A DNA stretch of 64,000 bases from Heligmosomoides polygyrus polygyrus (GCA_947396885.1 OX377202.1:70528643-70592642), one strand, 5' to 3'. Shown: positions 24,301 to 35,240, counted from the stretch's first letter. Notes: generated by a model not told the origin, from the sequence alone. Translations and numbers: made by a program.

Positions 24301-24423
24301 TTTTCTGAACGCTGTTCGCCGCAGGACGTTGAGCACGGATGCTGCAAATATGCGGAATTTTGTGTCTACCGCACTATCGGGCTCCTGCGATCCGAGATAC
24401 TTATTATTTTTAAAACCCATAAG

Positions 24424-25879
24424 TTGCCTCCGGATAGTACAACCATCGGCGAGCCTTCCTCCTATAAGGTTAGGCCAATAATAAGTGGTGTGGATGGTCC
24501 TACAGAGCGCATTTCGTGGCTATTGAACCTGGTTCTGGGTCAGCTGCTCAGATTCATACCCTCACATCTGCCCAACACCAATGCTTTCCTACAAAAACTA
24601 CGCGATACTGAAGCGGAAGAAAGATACGTGGAATCTTATGACGTCACTTCGCTATACACCAACGTTGCGAAGGAAAGCGCCTTACAGGCTACATCTGAAA
24701 TCCTCACTGAGCACCAGGCAAGTGTAAATTTGTACGGCCTTAATGTGACTCAGATAATGACGTTGGTGAATGAATGCATTATGTGTAACGTATTCAAGTG
24801 GTCAGGAGAGTATTAGATTAGAGGGTTGGCTATGGGTCAGAGGTTGGCTCCTGTGCTTGCGGTAGCATTGATGTCCAAGGTGGAAAAACCGGTTTTGGAA
24901 CGCACGCCTACACTTTGCTGTAGGTATATAGACGACTGCTTTATACTGTGTCCTACTCAAACTGAGGTGGACACTTGTTTCGATCTGCTGAATCAGCAAT
25001 CCGAACATATAACGCTTACACGGGAAAACCCTACGGACGATTGGCTTGCTTTCCTGAATGTCCAAGTTCACCTGGCGCATGGTAACATTAAAACACGGTG
25101 GTACCGTAAGCCCAGTAGCGAGAACATCCTCGTCCATTTCAGCTCGGCCCACCCCTCTAGTACTAAAAGGGCATAATCAAAAACATGTTCCGGACAGCCA
25201 ACTTCGTCTCGTCCAACAGTGAACAAAAATCGTTTTCTCGGGGAGTGGCACTTAGTATTGCAGAAGCAAACGGGTACCCAACGCAACGTTGGCTTAAGGG
25301 ACGAAGGGTGGAAGCCAGTATCCAGGTATGCCGCGAGGAACAGCGCGGAAAAGTACCCTTCTGCGTGCCCTTCTTTTCGGACGACATGAGCGCGGAGATA
25401 CGCGGATGTCTCCGTTTGGCTGATCTTCAGGATGCGGTGAGGATAACTGATGTCCCTCCCAGGTCCCTGAAGGGACAACTGGTTCGGAATCGGTTCTATG
25501 ACGGATATTCCCCACACCGTCCTGCGTAGTGTGCCCCGATGGGAAAGAGGGGGATTGCATGACAGCTAGTGTGGTTTATCTCATGTCATGCAATGAGTGT
25601 GGGAATGAATACATAGGAGAAACGGGCAGAGCCCTATGTGTCACGGTCAGGGAACACCTGGACGGCCTTAAGAAAGGCAACGTCATGACCCCTTGGGGAG
25701 AACACAGAGTTCGATGCCACGTAGGCGCGATGTTGCAGGTGTCAGTGTCGATCTTAGCGCGAGAGAGCGATATATCGGCACGTAGGACACTCGAAGCGCT
25801 CTGGATCACGGCTAGGAGCCCACAGGTCAATCGGAAGGAGGAGTGTCTAGCGATAACCCAAGACTGGCACCCTTCGTAG
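24424..25879 (+). pseudogene. Penelope RT plus GIY-YIG endonuclease, disrupted
   Basis: The frame at 24424 reads YKVRPIISGVDGPTERIS, then VESYDVTSLYTNV (RT motif A with Asp). A single TAG at 24814 interrupts just before IRGLAMGQRLAPVLA (motif B). CCRYIDDCFILC (catalytic YIDD box) and DDWLAFLNVQVH follow. A frameshift near 25180 leads to FRTANFVSSN, RVEASIQVCREEQRG, FVPFFSDDMSAEIRGCLR-type connector sequence and LKGQLVRNRFYD. A second shift near 25529 opens VVYLMSCNECGNEYIGETGR, the GIY-YIG nuclease core with a Cys pair, and ESDISARRTLEALWI. One stop and two shifts make it inactive, though all catalytic motifs are still readable. The N-terminal part is obscure. Confidence 0.92.
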
Positions 25880-25930
25880 AGCTCTGTAGGTTCTGACCTT
25901 TTTGGTCTGACCTTCAGGGTATTTAAGGCA
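25826..25930. repeat. Penelope inner inverted repeat (right)
   Basis: Inverted partner of 24196-24300. It overlaps the last codons of the endonuclease, so the coding end lies within the repeat. Confidence 0.93.
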
Positions 25931-25960
25931 ACAGCATAAGAAGACATCATAATAGTCTGA

Positions 25961-25973
25961 AATTCATGAAGAA
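25961..25973. repeat. Target-site duplication of the Penelope element (right)
   Basis: Exact partner of 23844-23856; mariner sequence resumes immediately after it. Confidence 0.88.
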
Positions 25974-26189
25974 TGCAGTGCTGAAAATAGCCATGGGGTA
26001 GATCTGGCATTGAGTTCGGAAAATTAGGTAGATAACGAAGTTCAAGAAGGGTTTTGACCTGTGTCCGCGTGCGAACGGTAAACAAGTGTGATAGGATTAT
26101 GAAATCAGCAATCACTGACTAGTGCGTTTACAAGGAGAACAGTAAAAAAGTTTTCGAAGGTGAAGAGCCTTTTTTAACCTAATAAATTT

Positions 26190-28420
26190 CGTGAAGAATG
26201 CCGTGCTGAAAAAGCCTTATAAAATAAAAATAAATAAACCCAATAAATAGTATTGATCGCAACAAAACATCCCATAACAACACATATCCTCTCTACCAGC
26301 TGCTCCAGGCTTAAGCAAAAGTGTTAGAACACATTGTTACTAATAAATTTCATTGTTTTGCTGTATGACATGTGTTGAAAACGTACCACAAGAATTGATA
26401 CACAAGAATGGATATCTAACCGAATTGTTTACGCATTTTAATTGTTTTTGTATTGTTCTTTTCTGCTAGCTTGTAATGCGAGGAGTCATGCCTACACCTT
26501 GAATAAATAAGGTAAATAAATAACAATTAAATGTTCTAGAGCTTTTGGTGGCTGGAAGGCTATACATATAAGCGATACAAGCTCACGCATCTCACTGATA
26601 TCCAACCATTCTTAACTTCGATGAGTGAAAGCCAACGCAATCATACTTGCAGCGGGCCTCCGCTGTGAAAGTGTGTCGGTCTCCGATTGGGGGTCATTGG
26701 GAGACTGTATGTTTATCGCAATCGACTGAAATGTCGCTCCGGCGTGGTGAACCATCTCCGAAGCCAATGGAGTACGACGAAGGTTTTGTTGTGTTGGCGA
26801 TGAGATTTCGAGGGATTACCGCACGGGGACTGCTGTCACCCACGCAACCAGTGAGCGCTCAACTCTTCTCTTCTCAGCTACAGAAATTGGCAGACGAAAT
26901 TTGCCTGAAGCGTAGGACAAACTGCCGAAAAAAAAACTGCTTCATGACGTCGTCCGAGCTAAAGTGCTAACTCGCCAGAAACTGCCGAACTTGTCAGTAC
27001 TACCAGACCCTGCTTACTCCCCGAAAATTCCCCGTCTGATTGCCTCTTGCTTCGAGCGCCGAAGCTGTGAAAGAGAGAGAAAAAGAGAGAAATGTGAGAG
27101 AAAAATCGGATTACACCTATGAAGAAACTAGAAGCTCGAAAGTGAGGGGGAAAGACTTCAAGCATATTTGACTCCCAGCTGACGGAGTTTTCGACTTCTG
27201 GAACTGATAGTCTGGTGCAGGGAGACTTCGTGAATCATGACGGACTATTTTGTTGATTGACACCTATTCACGTTAAAGCTCGAAAAAAGTGTGCAATCTG
27301 AAGACCAATCGATATTTTTGTGCTCTGTGTAGTTTTGCACCTTTTCAAGGGATACATTGCGCTACCATGCATGAAGTGAAGGGTATCACTCAGAATTTAC
27401 CAATTCTTTAGTTGAGGAGGATTTGAGGTTACACTCAAAGGAGGAAATACGGATTCATACGCTGTGTGCGCGAAAAAAGAAAAAATCACAGGCAGGCGAT
27501 TATTAGCATCATTTCGTGAGAGACGGAAAGGTTTGAGATTGAGATTGGCGACATCAGGCAACTAACACTGGGCGATATTCTGAAGTGTTTCAAAGAAGCT
27601 CTGAGAGATGAGCCTTCACCTAACTTTCAGCAACCGACAAGACCCAGCACCGATTATCCTAATCTTCTCTGGCCACTATAGTGGGAGATATCCCTTTCTC
27701 TCATGCATACAGATGTCCGCATGAATCCGTAAGCTGGATGCCCAGAATTGGAATGATGCCGCGAATTTTTTCCTTTTACGCTATGCAAGGAATGCAACCA
27801 GTGTCAATATAAGGCGACATTAAGCGCGGATGGCAGCCGAAGGCTCAACTGGGCATTTCGAACAAACATGCACTTTCAGCGCCGCCACCTCATTCGTTCG
27901 GAGGGGAATTCGTGAGGCCGCCGTTAATTCTCTTTATCGTCACTTGTCAGCGCCGGGAAAAACAGAGGATTTATTGCCTGGGGCTGAGTTTCTTGAGATT
28001 AATTGTCCTGACCTGAATTATATGGATAATTAAGCGCTGTGTAAGCCGAAGCCTGTGTGATGACCTGCCTCGCCTGAGCAGGCTTCGAAGGGAATCGAAT
28101 ACAGAGGAAGAGGCAACCACAGCACCGATTTTGCGAGACCTAGGTCATGTTCATTTCTAAAGTTTCTGGAAAGTGGTTGTGTAAGCGTTTAGAGAATCTT
28201 GAAAAGTGTGTAGGAAAATTGTTTCATTTGAGCGATGTTACCGACGCCAGCACTACATGTGGGGCTCCTTCATTTCAAGGGGCAGTATTTTCGATGCATG
28301 GACGATGTGGTTGGCCGCAAAAAACGCAATTTTGATGTTTTTGCGTCTTTTTGACATTACTCACCTAAAGTCACCTATGTGAAAAACCATGTGCAAGCTT
28401 GAGTGCACGAGTTCGAGCTC
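26190..28420. other. Intergenic, nothing recognised
   Basis: Begins with a partial echo of mariner sequence (gaagaatgccgtgctgaaaa near 26195). The 107-codon plus frame at 26647-26970 has coding-like composition but no recognised motif. A purine-rich gagagaaaaagagagaaatg tract lies near 27073. No RNA gene was identified. Confidence 0.4.
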
Positions 28421-28429
28421 TATCGTTTG

Positions 28430-29260
28430 TTACGGGGGACGAGCGTTCCACCCCTCGTCCCCTGGCGCGGTCACCCCGAAACCCCTGGACTTGCTCAAGA
28501 GTCCAGTGGCTGCCTTACGAGATAGTGGAGACGCAGACATTTGCCACGCCTCTGCTTAAAGGGCGGGAGGTAGAGTGCCACCCCGCCGTTTGTTACGCAC
28601 AGTTCATGTGGAGCCAGAAATGCTCGAAATTGAGGACTTGCGCTCCATTGCCAACGGCGACCGTGGACGAGTCGCCTTTCTCACCTAAGCCGTCATCGCT
28701 CGATTACAATTTTAAAGGCACCTGCACACTTCTGCGGCGATGCCGCGGCCCTTCCTTAACTGTAGGCGGGGACGCAGAGCTCGCCGCTGATTTCGCGCCG
28801 ATTCGGCGCCGGCAGAGACTGTCTGCGCTCTAGTCTTTCACGGCCGGGAGCGTTGCCGGAGAACTGGTCCGGTTGGCATAGTGCCGAGGCGGCGCGCGGT
28901 TTTTCGTCGTGTCGTCTCGTGCACTCCACGCCTCCCTGCTCGCCACACCCCGGAGTCCCTTCCCTAGCCCAATCTGGAGACTCACTCTGCTCGTCTGACT
29001 CTCGCCGCTCGCGCGTGACGGAACTTTTCGGGGACCAGTTCACATGTAATCGGCCGGGAGCGACCAGGGCGCAGATAGGTCTTTGTTATACCACCGCTCC
29101 CCTGAGCGAAGCCTAACGTGAGCGATGGTATAACAGAGGCCATAGGAGGCGGGAAGGTGAATAGCAGTAGCAGGTCTCAACTAGAAGTACAGTACATCGC
29201 CGACCCGTGCCTCTTCCGCGGGAGCGGCGTGACTCATCGTTCTCGCCGCCCCCCGCTCGA
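28430..29260. other. GC-rich island with internal hairpin
   Basis: This 0.8-kb block is distinctly richer in G and C and in CpG than its neighbours. cggccgggagcg occurs at about 28842 and 29051, and ggaccagttc at 29031 is the inverted form of gaactggtcc near 28861. It could be a promoter-type island for the spliced gene that follows at 29.5 kb or part of an unidentified element. Long frames across it (for example 28399-28833) look like composition effects. Confidence 0.45.
29085..29134. repeat. Inverted repeat, 16-bp arms
   Basis: tgttataccaccgctc near 29085 is the complement, with one mismatch, of gagcgatggtataaca ending near 29134, around an 18-20 nt loop. It sits at the right side of the GC-rich island. 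Confidence 0.75.
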
Positions 29261-29470
29261 AGAAAAGTGTAGGGACCTTTAGGTTTTTTGAGAAACGGTT
29301 GCTACCGTTCGATTCGCTTCCTCGAGATCTACACAAACGTATATACAGCTTTACTAGACTCCAATATCGAAAGTTTTCGTGGCTCCATGTCAATGTATAC
29401 CAGTCGATAGAGCTCGAGCTCCTGAGTTCAAATATGCCTTGGCTTTTCAAATATAATAGGAGACTTTTAG

Positions 29471-31504
29471 GTGAGTTATATCAAAATGACTCAAAAACCG
29501 CAAAACCGCGGTTTCTGCTTCGCCTATTCAAAAGACGTGTCCGGTAGTGTAGACTTAATTCATGTGTCATTACACCAACGCAAAATTAGTTTTCATACGG
29601 CTCTCATCCAAAAACTCCTGCAGGAACGAAGTGATTACCAAGATTATAAGTAATTTTAAGAGCGTAGAGCAAAGGATTCAGGCGCCGCTTGACTGACCAC
29701 TACTTGACCACGAATATACTCCACGCCCATCCACCTTTATCTATTCGAGCACCACATAATTCTGTAACAACCTGAAGGGGGATTAGGATCAGAAACCAAA
29801 ATTGGAATAGAAACCGTTTTTCTTGATGATTGTGCCCATGAACCTCCTCCTACCCCTGTCAGAAATGTTAAGCTGGTCATTTCTAAATACATTCTGAATG
29901 TTAATAATGATCGTCAGCGAACTTGCCTAGGGCCTAAATCATTGAAGTGGACCAAAAAAAAGAAGGTATGAATTTAAAAATAGGAATAAGGTTAATGTCG
30001 GTGTATTCACGAGGAAGGCATGAAAGACGGAAGACTTGCTCAGAGGAAGGACGAATTCAGTACACGCCCACAAACCACGGCTTCCCCAGGGAGTAACGTC
30101 TCACTTCCAAAGCGCAAGCAAAACGTAGTGATTATCAGCACGCTCTCGTGGCCAGCTGCGCAATTTGTAGATATCCTTAAAAGGCTCAGCCTCAAAGGCT
30201 ACTGCGATACTTTGACGGGGAGTGAACTAACGGAGCTCTAAGGACGGCTGATAGAGCGTGGAAGTAGTTTCGATGATCTTCAAAACAAATACATAGATAA
30301 GTGCAGAAAACGAGAACAGCAGTGCTTTTTCGTTCTTTACGGAGAAATCAGATTGGTATGAATCTTCAGTGTTCGTATTAAGCAGTTGCGCCCTTTTCTC
30401 GTTAATTCTACAAATACGCAGGCACATACGGCCACCCTAAGCCATTGTTGTACGCCAAATATGCATTCAAATCGCCTCACGACAACCCGTAGAAGTAGAA
30501 TGCGTGGCGCACCCCAAAAGGGAATGAGGGACGCCGTGTTTTATCCTTCAGCAATTATACTTTATTATTATACCAGCCCTCAGAGCGGCCTCTAGGCCTT
30601 CTCATCATCAATTTTATCCGCAAACTATATCATGGTTTCCGCAGGGAGGACACCTCGCCGATTGCGGCAAGTTAGAAAGAAACAGAAAAAATGAACGACA
30701 TCCACAAAAATGGATAATTAGATCAATGTCGATTGATGGCAATGGATACTCCAAAAACGAACTTCAGATTCGCGTTCAGCGACCTCGATTACCCCCAGGG
30801 CTAATGTTTCGGGTCGCCATCAATCGTTGAGTATCGCCAAGACGCAGTGCCCTTACTCCAGTTGTGACGGACGGACGGACGGACGGACGGACACACACAC
30901 ACACCCACACGCACAACTCCTTTATATATAGTAAGATGAATACTTCACACGGAAGCTATCGCCGTTTTTAAATCTAAAAAGCCCGAAGTTTTGAAGCAGG
31001 CCCTGCGATAAGGTACTGAACATCTCTCACCGATGAGAAACCGCGAAAACAGATAAAGGGAGAGAGGTATTGCGTATTTCGAAATTGGCCAGCCGTACAC
31101 TGAATATAACTTGCAGAAATTTTTTTTTATTTTCTAGGCAATTTGTTTCAAAGAGTTCATGGTTCTACCTTAAAGCTAGAAAATTCACTTATTGGCCTTT
31201 GTGTCAGGTGTAGCCTCAAGCGTAGTGTCGCTACTGCGTTAATAGAGCAGATGGATATGTATGACTAGTTCGATCATTGGTTCAAATGCGCTTTGAGCGA
31301 AATTACTGAAGGTTTTTTTGAAAGAGCGGTGTCTCTCAGTCTACATATACACCGAACTTAATATCAACTAAATTTTTATTAAAAACCAGGTTAGAAGCTA
31401 GTCCCACCGTTTTCTAAAACAGAGTACATATTATGGATTTAGCTAAAAGCTTTTGCATAACGTCATATATGTACCATTCGAAAGAAAATGATTTGCTCCA
31501 TCAA
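29471..31504 (+). CDS. Upstream candidate exons of the spliced gene
   Basis: Five candidate exons can be chained in phase. 29471-29630 follows cttttag and includes NRGFCFAYSKDVSGSVDLIH; its donor is aa|gtgatt. 29793-29965 includes IGIETVFLDDCAHEPPP and SKYILNVNNDRQRTCLGP, with donor aag|gtatga. 30014-30092 follows a 48-nt intron and includes MKDGRLAQRKDEFSTR, with donor a|gtaacg. 31138-31207 follows tttctag and reads NLFQRVHGSTLKLENSLIGL. 31423-31504 includes MDLAKSFCITSYMYHSKEN with a weak donor. Composition is protein-like throughout, but acceptors of the second and third and the donor of the fifth are weak, and the start codon is not fixed. The long intron holds a SINE fragment and a satellite module. 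No family is recognised. Confidence 0.45.
30452..30560 (+). mobile_element. SINE fragment (3' part) in the gene's long intron
   Basis: Matches the SINE 3' region: atgcattcaaatcgcctc, acaacccgtagaagtagaat, gcgtggcgcaccccaaaag and a ttttatccttcagc tail. The tRNA-like head is absent. Confidence 0.7.
30690..30935 (-). repeat. Satellite module with GGAC/CA tract (inverted copy)
   Basis: Inverted relative of 3660-4330. It has gaacgacatccacaaaaa and atcaatgtcgattgatggc, then gttcagcgacctcgattac and cccagggctaat. These are followed by ctccagttgtgacgga, six GGAC units, a CA tract and actcctttatatatagta. The order matches the left copy, which supports a single composite element. Confidence 0.8.
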
Positions 31505-31747
31505 GTGGTTTGTTTTGCTTTTTTCCCCAGTTTTTTAGGCCACTAAAGAGGAAAGTAAAAAAGTAACATAACCTTAGTTGACAGTGACCTCTCTCTGCTT
31601 AAGTTTGAGTTCTTTTTTGCGAAACGTTTTCTGCAGAGGATGATTTGCTCTACAGGAATGCATGCTAGAATTTTTTATTTAAGTTGATTATCATTAATTT
31701 TGAGGAGATTAAAATGGAGCGTTCGGAAGAAATAAATTAATTTTCAG

Positions 31748-32825
31748 AACATTTCCTACTCTTTGATGGATTGGATTGTGCGATCGCAACAAAACATCGT
31801 TGTGACAGCTTACAACCTCGATACCATCCACTTGAGGCTTAAAGAAACTGATGTGAATTCTTTGGTGAATGTTTTTCGGACAGTGTCATATGCGGTTCAA
31901 AGGAGAATAGTTGGCTATATCAGGAAGTATGTTTAATTTTTTCCTATTTTGATTTCGTCTCCACCTTAGTGCTCTGAAAGCTAACGCAAATCAAAAATGA
32001 ACAATAATTCCAACTTATATTCTTGTAGGTCTAACTATCCCTTTTCGAATGGGTACAACATTGTGCAAAAATTCTCAAACCTACACAGAGAGAAGGAGCT
32101 GTCGGCAAAGGTTATTATATGACTTTCCACTTTAGAGACCTAAAAATTGACAAAATTTGAAAATTTTGAACAATAAATGAACAAGTATATAAAGTAAAAA
32201 TAAATGGTATGGGCTACACTCTTTTTAATTCCCTCTTTTTCAAGAGGTGGCATCACAAACTGCATATCTCTAAGGAAATAAGACACTGTAGTTTCACATT
32301 TTTAATTTACTCTACTAGAAGCTTATTCATTTGTTTATTGTAAAACATGTAATACGTATATGTATACAGATAAAAACTGCAAAACTACCAACAGCAACAC
32401 CCACAATTTAAAAAGGTAGTAGCTAAATATCTACGCACAGAGAATTTGCATTGCTGTGATGTGTTTGAAACAGAATTTGGATTTGCCAAGGTTGAAATAG
32501 GGTCTATCTGTTCTGAACGTGAGCGGCAATTCAGGTTCACGAGCTTTTAAACTGTAATGGATTTCCCATTGCAAAAACCTAAGCAGTCCAGAAAGAAATA
32601 GAGAAATAAACTTGATTCAATATCGAGAGACGTTTCTTGCAGCTTAGAAGTTTAGCAGTGACGATAACAAGTGCTCGTCTAGCTAAATCCAACAGATCTG
32701 GGGTGCACACAATGTTCTGTGCGTTAAAAATTGTTAACGATTTTCTCACGGGAAGTTTTCGTAAGATTTGTGGGAAAAACATTTTGTTGAAAAAACAATT
32801 AGCTGAAAACTATTATCTGAAATGA
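31748..32825 (+). CDS. Spliced gene, last three exons, unknown protein
   Basis: Three exons join exactly in phase to give a 147-residue C-terminal segment. 31748-31926 follows ttttcag, ends aa|gtatgt and reads NISYSLMDWIVRSQQNIVV and KETDVNSLVNVFRTVSYAV. 32029-32110 follows ttcttgtag, begins by completing a Lys codon, ends aag|gttatt and reads SNYPFSNGYNIVQKFSNLHR. 32643-32825 follows tttcttgcag and reads LRSLAVTITSARLAKSNRSG and FLTGSFRKICGKNILLKKQ to a TGA. Introns are 102 and 532 nt. Acceptors fit the nematode pyrimidine-CAG pattern. If the second intron were retained, a stop would come three codons later at 32120. I recognise no domain, membrane segment or signal peptide; the tail is Lys-rich. 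This is the strongest host-gene candidate in the window. Confidence 0.65.
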
Positions 32826-33128
32826 AAAATTAGGGAAAACTTTTTATGTTCCATCTTCGGCAGGTCAACAAGAGACGTTGCGTAATATGCTGCACTGCAA
32901 CAAACAACGCACTGCCAACAAAGAGTAGACAGCGAAGAAAACGAGCTTTTAGCATCAAATGATCTTCCGTGTGTGTAAGAAGAACAGATCCGGAATTATC
33001 GTTCAACAGGACATTACTTCGTAGTTGGTGTCCGCATTGCACACCAAGGCATCATAAAATGCAAGTCAGATCAGGCAACCCCTGGAGTTGCTTCCTATTC
33101 CTGGTCCTGCTCTGGCACTCGCTGAACC
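32826..33128. other. Downstream flank of the spliced gene
   Basis: No AATAAA is obvious close behind the stop codon at 32823-32825. No other gene or repeat was recognised. Confidence 0.4.
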
Positions 33129-33484
33129 CGGGCCGAACAACCACTTGCTATTGGGGTGGTAACCTGTTGCAGTGGGAGTGGCGGGCTGCGCCGATTGGCC
33201 AGGTGAGGGGGCCCGGTGCGATTACCTGCACTCCGTTGACACTCCTGTGGGTGGATTTAAGAGTCGGCTCCTGTTGCTAGAGTGTTGCAGGATAGTCGCC
33301 TTCGCACCTCCGATTCTTGTGAAGCCATATATCCACGTATATCCAGCTCGTACCTACATATATATGTGCATACGTATATAAGTAGGTATATACTACATAT
33401 TTACATATAAATATATATGTATATATATATGTATATACGTAGGAACAGGTTTTCACCCCAATAGCAACTGGTTGTGCGGCCCGT
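33129..33484. repeat. Inverted repeat with 40-bp arms, TA-rich interior
   Basis: cgggccgaacaaccacttgc (33129) through ggggtggtaacctgtt is repeated inverted at 33445-33484 (aacaggttttcaccccaata through ggttgtgcggcccg) with a few mismatches. The 275-bp interior ends in a tatatatgtatatacgta tract. This could be a small inverted-repeat transposon, but no target duplication was verified. Confidence 0.6.
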
Positions 33485-33489
33485 GGTGG

Positions 33490-35150
33490 CCCAGTGTCCG
33501 AGTGTAAGAAACCATTTTGAGCAGCTGTGCACCGAGCATGTAGAATCTCGAGGCGAGCACCAGCTCACTATGTACCGAAGGAACTAATAGAATTGCAGCC
33601 TATCAATGGAGAGTTAACGTTCAGAAAAAGAAACTTTCTGTTGTTAGCTTTTTCGTAATTCGTAAAACACAAGTACAGCAGCCAAAAACAATCTCAGAGC
33701 CAATTGGGGATAGGTGGGTGTGACGAAGGGGTCAGACCAGTATTTTAATGGATTCGAGTGCATGGAGGCGCGGCGAAAAACTTTTGTGGCTCCTAAATGC
33801 ATTATTTCGACAAATTTGAATGTGCCGAATTTGAAGGTGTGAAACATAGCATAAAATAGGAATAAAAAACGATTCGTGTGCAGTGCCTGGCTTCACGGGA
33901 ACAAACCCCTATATGAAACCTCAAAAATTGGAAGTGGACCGCGATATCCTCTCGCCATTTACGGCTGTGCAAGAGCGGATTGTTTTTACCTATTCCTGCT
34001 GATTTCAATAGTTTTTGAGAAGCTGCCCTAATCAGAAGGGTGAGGTCTGCAGTTATTATGAAGACTAATGGTAAGACGAAAAGTGACGAGCTTATCTGAA
34101 AAAAGTTCGCTTGAAATTCCGTTAAATTTCCGTTAAGTCCTTAAGCCAGATTTTAACGAGAAATGCCGTTAACTCGTTAAATTCGTAGTCGTTAACGTCG
34201 TCAATAAAGATTCGACTACATCGAGCTTCACTACTATGATGACGAGACATAAATGAAGCTCAGGTAAACAACTGTCTTAAGAAAGTCGTTAACCGTTAAA
34301 TGTGCAGCTCTGCAGCAAATAACGTGATAATAGCGTGAGAAATGGAAAGGCGCTTATCTGAAACTCGTTCTGCACTGACGATTAAGCTAAGCGTTTTATT
34401 AGCTGACACTGCTTGAAGGAAAGCCAAGCCTGATAACAGCTCCTCCATATTCTCCCAAAGAGAGCTAATTCGTTGCATTCGTCTAAAACAGTCGCTGAAC
34501 GCTCTATTAGCCAGTTAGGCAAGTTGGAGGAAGAAGACCAGCGCATTCTGGTTCACAAATAGCCGGGAAGTTCCTCATCCCTTAAATATACACTGGAAGG
34601 GCAGGTAATGAGGACGAGTGGGTAGTGCCGGCGAGGCTGCAGTAATGGAATCACTGCGGTCAAGAAAATCGTCTTCAGTCTTCAGACGAGGAGCGTTGCG
34701 AGTAATCAGGATTACGTTGAGCGGGAAGGATTATTATGGGTAAATACACATATTACTCATTCATAGAGGCACAGCTAAGCAAATACAAAAAGGAGGAGCA
34801 TAGATACTTAAGGTGGTGACCTATTTTGCATCCGATCACAAACACCAGAAAATCGTCAACAGCTATACTAAAATAATAGACCATCTATCTATCATCTATA
34901 CTGTAACACCCCAACAGAGCGTGCTCCTGTTTATACGACTAAGCTTTTCCTTTGGACGGTTGTAGATCTACGCTTCATGCTTATCGGGCAAGAAAAGCTG
35001 AACATCAGCAGTAACTGTTGAACTAGCCATGGAGACTACGAAAAACGCTGGAGAGCACAAACTGGGAAACAACGAATTTCCGCCCTAGGAGTGTGTATTT
35101 TGAGAATTCAATACACTGAAAAAAATGTTACTGTTAGTATATTTGTGCCA
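33490..35150. other. Intergenic, GTTAA-rich patch at 34.1-34.3 kb
   Basis: Between about 34115 and 34300 the sequence is enriched for ccgttaa, cgttaac and gttaaat words. This resembles the GTTAA-rich ends of the hAT element at 59-61 kb, and may be a decayed relative. Nothing else was recognised. Confidence 0.35.
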
Positions 35151-35154
35151 CACA

Positions 35155-35240
35155 AGGTTCTTAGGTGGACAACTTTATTCAGCAGGGCCTGACGTTTCGA
35201 CGTTTCGACGTTCCGTCGTCTTCAGAGGTCAATGTCCACC
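35155..35240 (-). mobile_element. Penelope terminal-repeat remnant
   Basis: On the minus strand this reads CUCUGAAGA, a short hairpin (gacg-gaa-cguc), GAAACGUC duplicated, and further on GAAUAAAG. This is the same arrangement as the hammerhead-like part of the Penelope element at 23.9 kb. No coding sequence is attached. Stem I does not pair well, so this is probably a decayed solo terminal repeat. Confidence 0.5.

Larger units (their letters stand above)
23857..25960 (+). mobile_element. Penelope-like retroelement with inverted terminal repeats
   Basis: A 2.1-kb insertion into the deleted mariner, bounded by a 13-bp duplication. It carries a Penelope-type reverse transcriptase followed by a GIY-YIG endonuclease. 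Terminal sequence is repeated in inverted orientation: 23898-23926 matches the complement of about 25931-25959, and 24196-24300 matches the complement of 25826-25930. The left copy has about 270 bp between these blocks that the right copy lacks. About 40 bp at the left edge are unpaired, like the short tails known for Penelope pseudo-LTRs. The inner right repeat includes the end of the coding region. Confidence 0.9.
23161..26182 (-). mobile_element. Deleted mariner element, copy 1, split by a Penelope insertion
   Basis: Ends are taggttggaaaaaattcttt on the left and the inverted-complement type ttttttaacctaa on the right, followed by a TA. Without the Penelope insert (23857-25960) the element is about 0.9 kb. 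On the minus strand it encodes a mariner N-terminal region and then jumps directly into AEPHVARLTRET and PHPPYSPDLTPTDYRLF. The middle of the transposase, with the first catalytic Asp, is missing. The same deletion occurs in the copy at 58.5-61.6 kb, so this is a non-autonomous family that would need transposase supplied in trans. The left boundary is uncertain by a base or two. Confidence 0.85.

Noticed and set aside
25576..26115. 179-codon minus-strand frame
   Set aside because: It is antisense to the GIY-YIG domain and crosses the insertion boundary into mariner sequence.
28399..29043. Overlapping 95-144 codon frames in the GC-rich island
   Set aside because: Stops are rare in GC-rich DNA; frames are open on both strands and show no domain.
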